In this document: piece by piece, positions 1 through 4,545 of the stretch
Layout of the letters: every line of letters begins with the position of its first letter
Position numbering within the stretch: the first letter of the stretch is position 1
NCBI GenBank assembly: GCA_964588705.1
Contig: CAZPQV010000053.1
Span: 1 to 15,079 of the forward strand
Reading direction: 5' to 3'
From: CAZPQV01 sp964588705
Lineage (GTDB): Bacteria; Bacteroidota; Bacteroidia; Flavobacteriales; Weeksellaceae
Length of the DNA: 15,079 nt
Position numbers and translations under genes: made by a program
Notes under the pieces: model-generated
What the model was told of the DNA's origin: nothing
Seen by the model: only the letters and a program-made list of their open reading frames with translations
Database searches by the model: none

Positions 1-18
1 CCACTCTGCCATCTCTCC
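1..18 (-). tRNA. tRNA-Ser, 5' end only (cut by window edge)
   Basis: Read on the minus strand, the first 18 bases are GGAGAGATGGCAGAGTGG. This is the acceptor-stem 5' strand and start of the D arm typical of bacterial serine tRNAs. The anticodon, variable arm and 3' end lie outside the window, so the isoacceptor cannot be named. A well-formed Bacteroidota promoter lies just upstream (48-79), and a short perfect inverted repeat (21-38) lies between the expected transcription start and the mature 5' end. Confidence 0.8.
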
Positions 19-20
19 AG

Positions 21-38
21 AAACGAAATTTTTCGTTT
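21..38 (-). other. hairpin in the tRNA-Ser 5' leader
   Basis: AAACGAAA and TTTCGTTT form a perfect 8-bp inverted repeat around a 2-base centre, ending 2 bases before the first base of the tRNA. If transcription starts near 43, this is almost the whole removed leader. The loop of 2 bases is tight, so in RNA the terminal pair or pairs would open. A role in RNase P processing or leader stability is inference only. Confidence 0.45.
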
Positions 39-47
39 TCAGTGGTG

Positions 48-79
48 CAAATATAAAAAGGTTTTAACTACTGCACAAA
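48..79 (-). promoter_or_regulatory. Bacteroidota-type promoter for tRNA-Ser
   Basis: On the minus strand there is a TTTG (76-79) as the -33 element, a 20-bp spacer, and a perfect TATATTTG (48-55) matching the -7 consensus TAnnTTTG of the Bacteroidota primary sigma factor. Transcription would start near position 43, about 25 bases before the tRNA. It is the only promoter in the window where both elements and their spacing fit well. Confidence 0.7.
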
Positions 80-126
80 TTATTTATCCGAAATTCTTTT
101 AAAACATTTATTATCAGAGGAAAAAA

Positions 127-492
127 TTAATTTTTCATCAGTTGAAATCCTAAAACCACAGCCAAAAAACCTAAAATAATACTTAAAAGGATGTACAGAA
201 CCATTATTGAATAGTTTCCGTTCTGCCAAAGAGAATAATTTTCAATTGAGAAAGCAGAAAATGTCGTAAATCCTCCACATAATCCGGCGATAAGAAGATA
301 TTTCAAATAATTATCAACTTTTAGAAAATAAGCAGAAAAAATTCCGATAAGGAAACATCCTATCATATTCACGATAAATGTTCCCATTGGAAAACTACTG
401 ACGTTCCAAAGTTTTTGGGTGTAATTGGAAATCAGAAAACGAAGAACGCTTCCTAATCCTCCCCCGATGAATATGTAGATTAATGATTTCAA
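127..492 (-). CDS. crcB: fluoride ion channel CrcB/FluC
   Basis: This is a small inner-membrane fluoride exporter that works as a dual-topology dimer and protects the cell from fluoride. The protein from the chosen start is 121 residues, the family's usual size, with four hydrophobic segments. Visible family motifs are GGGLGSVLRF (about residues 10-19), GTFIVNMIG (38-46) with the conserved Asn, and GGFTTFSAFS (73-82), the TTFS(T/A)F signature of the Phe-lined pore. No in-frame ATG exists at the 5' end. I chose the TTG at 490-492 because the product then begins right at the first membrane helix. A longer frame can start at TTG 553-555 or GTG 544-546, which would add about 18 to 21 residues encoded by a low-complexity tract. 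It lies just downstream of trxB on the same strand and could be cotranscribed. The family call is firm and the start is uncertain. Confidence 0.9.
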   Translation of the reverse strand: MKSLIYIFIGGGLGSVLRFLISNYTQKLWNVSSFPMGTFIVNMIGCFLIGIFSAYFLKVDNYLKYLLIAGLCGGFTTFSAFSIENYSLWQNGNYSIMVLYILLSIILGFLAVVLGFQLMKN

Positions 493-566
493 ATCCAGTA
501 ATTGAATGCTTGAGTTTTGAGTGAGTCGTAAACTCTCCAATTCCACAATTATCAAACTCCCAACTT

Positions 567-1505
567 CTATTCAAGTTCTGCAAGATATTTCTCCGCATCC
601 ATTGCTGCCATACATCCTGTACCTGCAGCTGTAATCGCCTGTCTGTAAATATGATCCTGAACGTCACCAGCAGCAAAAACACCCGGCAAATTTGTTCTTG
701 TAGAACCTTTTTCAGTAACGATATAACCGTTTTCGTCGGTAGTAATCTGATCTTTAAAAATATCTGTATTTGGTTTGTGACCAATAGCGATGAAAATTCC
801 CATCACATCAATTTTCGAAGTTTCCTGAGTCTGATTGTTAATCACAACCGCTCTTTCAACCAAACCGTTTTCTCCTTCAATTCCAATCAGTTCGTGGTGG
901 TATTTTACTTCAATATTTGGTGTGTTGTTCACTCTGTGAACCATGGCTTTCGATGCACGGAATTCGTCTCTACGCACCAACATCGTCACTTTATTAGTGA
1001 GTTTTGCAAGATAAGTTGCTTCTTCGGCAGCCGTATCTCCTCCACCAACAACGATTACATCTTTTCCCTTGTAGAAAAATCCGTCGCAGGTTGCACATGC
1101 CGAAACGCCGCCGCCACTGTATTTTTTCTCATCTTCAAGTCCAAGATATTTTGCAGTAGCACCGGTTGAGATGATTACCGTTTTTGCTAAAATTTCTTTA
1201 TTTCCTGCCCAAAGTTTATGCACGCCACCAACTTCGTTTGAAAACTCAGCTTTTGTAATCATTTCGTAATGAACTTTAGTATCGAAACGTTCTGCCTGTT
1301 TTTGCAGCTGCATCATCATTTCCGGACCGGTTACACCATCCGGATAGCCGGGAAAATTATCAACTTCCGTCGTCGTAGTCAATTGTCCTCCGGGTTCGAG
1401 GCCGGTATAAAGTTGTGGTTTCAGGTCTGCTCTTGCGGCGTAAATTGCTGCTGTATATCCGGAAGGCCCGGAACCAATGATTACGCAATCGTGTATGTTT
1501 TCCAT
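567..1505 (-). CDS. trxB: thioredoxin-disulfide reductase
   Basis: This cytoplasmic FAD enzyme passes electrons from NADPH to thioredoxin. The 312-residue length is normal for low-molecular-weight bacterial TrxB. Visible parts in order are the N-terminal FAD-binding GSGPSGYTAAIYAARA (11-26), the redox-active CATC (137-140) followed by DGFF, the NADPH-binding GGGDTA (154-159) with VRRDEFRAS (177-185) providing the arginines that favour NADPH, and the C-terminal FAD contact GVFAAGDV near residue 275. All catalytic residues are present. The ATG at 1505 follows an A-rich leader without a Shine-Dalgarno sequence. A 6-bp hairpin (TTCAGT/ACTGAA, 1540-1556) lies in the upstream region. The stop is about 75 bases before the chosen crcB start, so the two genes may form one unit. 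Upstream, 276 bp separate it from holA and contain a structured repeat. Confidence 0.97.
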   Translation of the reverse strand: MENIHDCVIIGSGPSGYTAAIYAARADLKPQLYTGLEPGGQLTTTTEVDNFPGYPDGVTGPEMMMQLQKQAERFDTKVHYEMITKAEFSNEVGGVHKLWAGNKEILAKTVIISTGATAKYLGLEDEKKYSGGGVSACATCDGFFYKGKDVIVVGGGDTAAEEATYLAKLTNKVTMLVRRDEFRASKAMVHRVNNTPNIEVKYHHELIGIEGENGLVERAVVINNQTQETSKIDVMGIFIAIGHKPNTDIFKDQITTDENGYIVTEKGSTRTNLPGVFAAGDVQDHIYRQAITAAGTGCMAAMDAEKYLAELE

Positions 1506-1670
1506 AATTTTTATTGTTTCAAATTTTAATGATTAAAACTTCAGTTTATCACTGAAAAATTAACTTTCAAAAATCGGGATTTTATTTTGGTTTTAAAATT
1601 TTTTTGTGATGAATTTTGTCAATGAACATCTTCATCTTATATGAACTGTCGAATATTGATGAGAATTTGC

Positions 1671-1755
1671 GCCCCGGATTGCAATGGAAATCCTTTTTTG
1701 TGAGAGGATTTGCCGAACAAAAAAGATTGTAATGGAAAGCCGGAATTGTGCGCCA
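1671..1755. repeat. structured intergenic repeat with duplicated GATTGYAATGGAAA
   Basis: Between holA and trxB, the 14-mer GATTGCAATGGAAA (1677-1690) recurs as GATTGTAATGGAAA (1725-1738). Between the copies, ATCCTTTTTTGT (1690-1701) is complementary to ACAAAAAAGAT (1717-1727) with one bulged C, giving a stem around a 15-base loop. The ends carry GCGCC at 1670-1674 and 1750-1754, and CCGG at 1674-1677 and 1739-1742. The arrangement looks like a mobile or recurring extragenic element and not like decayed coding sequence. I recall similar motifs between genes in Chryseobacterium-type genomes but could not check this. Its function is unknown. Confidence 0.5.
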
Positions 1756-1781
1756 AAAAGAAAAAGCACTGAACGATCTTG

Positions 1782-2819
1782 TTAGACCTTCACTTTTACC
1801 TTATCTACATTCAGAATTTTATATACCAATTCGGTAAGCAGCTCATCGTCAGCGGTCTGATTGGCGCCAAGTCCCTTGCTTTTTAAATCTGTTTCGCGGA
1901 GCAAAGAAATGACTCTTGTGGCGTGCTTTAACGGATAATATCTTGCTGCATCTGCATATTCTTTTACAAAATAAGGATTCACGCCCAGCGCCGAAGCCAA
2001 TGCCTGCTGACTTTGGCCGGGCATCGTATGGTAAATAATAATATTTGAAAAGTAATTATACATATTGCCAATCATCATCTGCATAGGACTGCTTTTCGGG
2101 TTTTTTCCGATGTAGTGTGCAATTCGTAACGCCCGCTCACTGTTTTTTGTTCCTAAAGCTTTGAGGCGTTCAAAAACATTAAAATCCTTGCTGATACCAA
2201 TATGGGTTTCGACTAAATTTTCATCCAGAGTTTCTCCTTCTTTTAAAATCATCTTCAGCTTAGAAAGTTCGTTGGAGATTCTTGATAAATCGTTTCCTAA
2301 ATACTCGGCCAGCAATTGAGCGATATTCGGCGCGGTTTTTATTCCCATTAAGGTACATTCATCCGCAATCCATTTGGCGAGGTTCCAGTCTTTCACCGGT
2401 TCGCTCAGAAAGAGCATTCCACCCTTCTGCAGCTGCTTTGCCAATTTTGTGGTTCCGAGAAGTTTTTTGTGTTTATGGGCGAAAACAAGAATTGTGGTTT
2501 CTATTGGATTATCAAGATAATTTTCAAGGATTTTCCTTTCTTCATCACCAAGTTTTAAATCCTGCGCTTCTTTTACGATAATGAGATTGTAATTTCCAAA
2601 CATCGGAAACTGCTGCGCCAAAGAAACAATTTCAGAAATATTGGTGTCTTTTCCGTAAGTAACTGTTTGTCCGAAAGCTTTTTCATCCTCTTCCAAAACA
2701 TCATTTTCGAACGATTTTACGGCAACATCTATATAATAAGGTTCTTCGCCGTGAAGGAAATAAACGGGAAGAAATGCTTTATTTTTAATACTTTTGAGGA
2801 TTGAATCCAATTCTTTCAT
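1782..2819 (-). CDS. holA: DNA polymerase III, delta subunit
   Basis: The delta subunit is part of the clamp-loader complex that opens the beta sliding clamp and loads it on primed DNA. The protein is 345 residues, normal for the family. It starts with the characteristic N-terminal block around VYFLHGEEPYYID (19-31), where delta keeps a degenerate nucleotide-binding fold without a working Walker A. It continues with a lid-like helical part (SRISNELSKLKMIL) and the C-terminal helical collar domain with AHYIGKNPKSSPMQMMIGNMYNYF, common in HolA proteins of Bacteroidota. The ATG at 2817-2819 lies only 5 bp from the ATG of the divergent nuclease-domain gene, so each promoter must sit inside the other coding sequence. 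No clear promoter is seen for holA. Confidence 0.92.
   Translation of the reverse strand: MKELDSILKSIKNKAFLPVYFLHGEEPYYIDVAVKSFENDVLEEDEKAFGQTVTYGKDTNISEIVSLAQQFPMFGNYNLIIVKEAQDLKLGDEERKILENYLDNPIETTILVFAHKHKKLLGTTKLAKQLQKGGMLFLSEPVKDWNLAKWIADECTLMGIKTAPNIAQLLAEYLGNDLSRISNELSKLKMILKEGETLDENLVETHIGISKDFNVFERLKALGTKNSERALRIAHYIGKNPKSSPMQMMIGNMYNYFSNIIIYHTMPGQSQQALASALGVNPYFVKEYADAARYYPLKHATRVISLLRETDLKSKGLGANQTADDELLTELVYKILNVDKVKVKV
2789..2796 (+). promoter_or_regulatory. -7 promoter box for the HsdR_N-domain gene
   Basis: TACTTTTG matches TAnnTTTG and ends 28 bases before the ATG at 2825. It lies inside the 5' end of holA on the opposite strand, as the 5-bp gap between the two genes demands. 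No convincing -33 element is visible. Confidence 0.35.
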
Positions 2820-2824
2820 AGCCG

Positions 2825-3259
2825 ATGGAACTTCCGAAACTGAACTTTGCGGAAACTTTTGATTTTAAATTCAGGAAAGACAAAGATAAATTTTTTATTT
2901 ATGATTTACCACGCAAATCGTGGCTTTTGCTTACGCCTGAAGAATGGGTGCGGCAACATTGGATTCATTATTTTCTGAATGTTAAAGGCTACTCAACATC
3001 AGCACTCATTACAGAAAAAAAATTGGAGCTGAATGGTCTCACCAAAAGAATTGACCTTTTGATCACCAGAAAAACCAAGCCTGAAATTTTGGTTGAATGC
3101 AAAGCTCCGGGAATAAAACTCACCGAAAAAACCTTCGAACAGATTGCCCGATACAACTCTATTATTGGTGCTAAAAAAATTATTCTGAGTAACGGCCTGC
3201 ACCATATTAATGCAGAGTTAACAGAAAATGGGTATGAGTTTTATAATTTTGAATATTAA
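2825..3259 (+). CDS. orphan HsdR N-terminal (PD-(D/E)XK nuclease-fold) protein
   Basis: This 144-residue protein resembles the isolated N-terminal nuclease domain of type I restriction R subunits (HSDR_N family). Visible motifs are an acidic helix TPEEWVRQ (37-44), Asp77 in KRIDLLI, and Glu91-x-Lys93 in ILVECKAPG. Together these form the D...ExK metal and catalytic signature. QIARY (106-110) fits the QxxxY motif seen downstream of it in HsdR proteins. There is no helicase, methylase or specificity subunit in the window, so this is not a restriction system as it stands. Its actual substrate is unknown. From general knowledge, short proteins of this type occur beside holA in Bacteroidota, which would suggest a role in DNA repair or replication; this is inference. 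The start codon is 5 bp from that of the divergent holA. Confidence 0.8.
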   Translation: MELPKLNFAETFDFKFRKDKDKFFIYDLPRKSWLLLTPEEWVRQHWIHYFLNVKGYSTSALITEKKLELNGLTKRIDLLITRKTKPEILVECKAPGIKLTEKTFEQIARYNSIIGAKKIILSNGLHHINAELTENGYEFYNFEY

Positions 3260-3264
3260 TTAGC

Positions 3265-3291
3265 GGGAAGATGGATGATGGAAGATGGAAG
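3265..3291. repeat. low-complexity GATGGA tract
   Basis: An intergenic tract made of GATGGA/GATGGAAG units begins 5 bases after the stop of the HsdR_N-domain gene. It is similar in base pattern to the reverse complement of the CATCCAGC tract at 3351-3382, so the two could pair imperfectly in a transcript that reads through from the upstream gene. Confidence 0.5.
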
Positions 3292-3319
3292 TCTATAAAA
3301 TCATCTTAAATTTTCCTTA

Positions 3320-3327
3320 TAAATTTG
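3320..3327 (+). promoter_or_regulatory. -7 promoter box for the HAD gene
   Basis: TAAATTTG matches the TAnnTTTG consensus and ends 10 bases before the ATG at 3338, predicting a leader of only about 5 bases. The -33 element is not recognisable. Confidence 0.4.
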
Positions 3328-3337
3328 AAGAAAACTT

Positions 3338-3991
3338 ATGAATGACAATTCAACATCCAGCATCCAGCACCCAACATCCAGCCATATCAGAAATATAATT
3401 TTCGATTTTGGTGGTGTTCTGATGGACTGGAATCCTCGCTACTTTTTTAAAGATTATTTCAACGATGATGAAAAAATGGAATTCTTCCTGAAAAACATCG
3501 CTGTGGATGAGTGGAACGCTGAACAGGACCGTGGAAGATCTTTAGCTGGAGGCACCGAAATCTTAGTAGAAAAACATCCGGAATGGGAAAAAGAAATCCG
3601 TGCGTACTATGAAAATTGGACCACGATGCTCCGTTCAGATATTCCAGAAAATGTTGAAGTTTTAAGAAAACTTGCCAATACTGATTACGAGCTCTTCGGG
3701 CTTACCAATTGGTCTCACGAAACTTTTCCTTATGCTCTTGCAAACTATAATTTTTTTGAATTGTTTGAAGAAAAAATTGTGGTTTCCGGAGAGGAAAAAC
3801 TGATTAAGCCCAATCCTGAAATCTGGAAGGTTTTATTGGAACGCTACAATATAAAAGCAGAAGAATCTGTCTTTATTGATGATAATGCTAAGAATGTAGA
3901 AATGGCTGATTCTTTAGGATTTATCACGGTTCACGTAAAGGATGATACTGATTTGGAGAAGGAACTCCAAAAGATTGGCTTAGCTTTTTAA
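3338..3991 (+). CDS. HAD-superfamily phosphatase (YihX-like)
   Basis: This is a 217-residue cytoplasmic haloacid dehalogenase-type hydrolase, probably acting on a small phosphorylated metabolite. Motif I is FDFGGVL with nucleophile Asp23. The second acidic residue of the common DxD is Gly25, as in the YihX-like sugar-phosphatase branch, so this is not a lesion. Motif II is LTN (Thr123), motif III is Lys157 in KLIKPNP, and motif IV is FIDDNAKN with Asp181 and Asp182. A helical cap domain lies between residues about 35 and 105. The first 17 or so residues (rich in Ser, Thr, Asn, His, Pro) come from a low-complexity CATCCAGC tract. The conserved domain begins only at IRNIIFDFGG, with no ATG, GTG or TTG closer to it. 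It converges on the cupin gene across a large inverted repeat. The substrate cannot be told from sequence. Confidence 0.88.
   Translation: MNDNSTSSIQHPTSSHIRNIIFDFGGVLMDWNPRYFFKDYFNDDEKMEFFLKNIAVDEWNAEQDRGRSLAGGTEILVEKHPEWEKEIRAYYENWTTMLRSDIPENVEVLRKLANTDYELFGLTNWSHETFPYALANYNFFELFEEKIVVSGEEKLIKPNPEIWKVLLERYNIKAEESVFIDDNAKNVEMADSLGFITVHVKDDTDLEKELQKIGLAF
3351..3382. repeat. low-complexity CATCCAGC tract inside the HAD coding start
   Basis: Four imperfect copies of a CATCCAGC/CACCCAA unit follow each other here and are read in frame as residues 5-15 of the HAD protein. The unit has no counterpart elsewhere in the gene. It resembles the complement of the purine-rich tract at 3265-3291. Confidence 0.55.
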
Positions 3992-4033
3992 ATATCCCGA
4001 TAACAATTGAGAAGAACAAAAATTTTACGTCGT

Positions 4034-4104
4034 CTTTGTCATTCCGTAGGAATCTCTACAGTGAAATGATTAAACTACACATAGATTCCTTCGGAATGAC
4101 AAAG
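4034..4104. repeat. 22-bp inverted repeat between convergent genes
   Basis: The left arm 4034-4055 (starting CTTTGTCATTCCGTAGG) and right arm 4083-4104 (ending TTCGGAATGACAAAG) are complementary over 22 bases with one mismatch, around a 27-base loop. It fills the 128-bp gap between the convergent HAD and cupin genes, so it could act as a two-way terminator or transcript-end protector. There is no T-tract long enough for a classical terminator. The size and symmetry also fit a small palindromic mobile repeat (REP or MITE-like). I recall GTCATTCCG...CGGAATGAC repeats in related genomes but could not check this. Confidence 0.7.
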
Positions 4105-4119
4105 TGACTAATGATTTTT

Positions 4120-4488
4120 TTATTTATTAGCATCTTCTCGGTTCACCAAATCCATAGAAAACGCCGGCAGACAAATCGCAATATATTCACATTCCGCATC
4201 GAAAGGATTGCTGTAACGTACTCTTGCACCTTTTTCAATCAGAATGCTTTGTCCGGCTTCAAGAACCACGACTTCTCCATCTATTTCAAATTGCTTTTTG
4301 CCTCGGATGATTAATGTGAATTCGTCAAACTCCGGATTTTGATGAGGCTCACTCCATCCGCAAGGCGCAACCATGTGAGCAATTGAAATATTGGAGTTTC
4401 CTGTGGAATTACCCCAATGTTCTTCAATCAGTTTTCCGTCGGTGGTAGGCACTACAAATGGAGCTTTTTGGATTTTGTATTTTTTCAT
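4120..4488 (-). CDS. cupin-fold protein
   Basis: This is a 122-residue single-domain cupin of unknown substrate. Motif 1 is recognisable around GWSEPHQNPEFDEFTLIIRG (44-63), with His49, Glu53 or Glu56 and the closing Gly63. Motif 2 is GQSILIEKGARVRYSNP (79-95), but its usual histidine is not present, so metal binding may be incomplete or use other residues. Beta strands alternate as expected, for example KQFEIDGEVVVLEAG. There is no signal peptide, so it is likely cytoplasmic. It lies downstream of ccsBA on the same strand, but a strong terminator separates them and a -7 box right after that terminator suggests its own promoter. It could be an enzyme or a small-ligand sensor; the sequence does not decide. 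Confidence 0.8.
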   Translation of the reverse strand: MKKYKIQKAPFVVPTTDGKLIEEHWGNSTGNSNISIAHMVAPCGWSEPHQNPEFDEFTLIIRGKKQFEIDGEVVVLEAGQSILIEKGARVRYSNPFDAECEYIAICLPAFSMDLVNREDANK

Positions 4489-4504
4489 TTTTTAATTCAT
4501 TATT

Positions 4505-4512
4505 CAAAAATA
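4505..4512 (-). promoter_or_regulatory. -7 promoter box for the cupin gene, adjoining the ccsBA terminator
   Basis: On the minus strand TATTTTTG matches TAnnTTTG and ends 16 bases before the cupin ATG. Its first base is the last T of the ccsBA terminator's T-run, so the end of one transcript and the start of the next share sequence. A -33 element would have to lie within the terminator stem and is not recognisable. Confidence 0.4.
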
Positions 4513-4544
4513 AAAAAAGCAGGAAATTTAATCCTGCTTTTTTT
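4512..4544 (-). terminator. intrinsic terminator of ccsBA
   Basis: A perfect 13-bp palindrome has core GCAGGA/TCCTGC, a 7-base loop (4525-4531) and runs of seven A and seven T on its flanks. It begins right after the stop codon of the cytochrome c biogenesis gene. Read on the minus strand it is a classical hairpin plus T-tract. It is symmetrical, so it would also stop transcription in the other direction. Confidence 0.85.
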
Positions 4545-4545
4545 A

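Noticed and set aside
395..784. Open frame spanning the crcB-trxB junction
   Set aside because: It overlaps two well-supported genes on the same strand in a different frame and resembles no protein; a shadow frame.
2825..3259. Type I restriction-modification system
   Set aside because: Only an isolated N-terminal nuclease domain is present; no helicase part and no HsdM or HsdS gene nearby.
3351..3382. Short tandem CATCCAGC-like units as a possible CRISPR remnant
   Set aside because: Units are about 8 bases without spacers and lie in a coding start; no cas genes are present.
3338..3991. HAD protein inactive because the second Asp of DxD is missing
   Set aside because: DxG in motif I is normal for the YihX-like branch, and all other motifs are intact.
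4034..4104. Insertion sequence or IS remnant
   Set aside because: No transposase sequence lies between the arms and no clear target duplication flanks them; only a short palindromic repeat can be supported.
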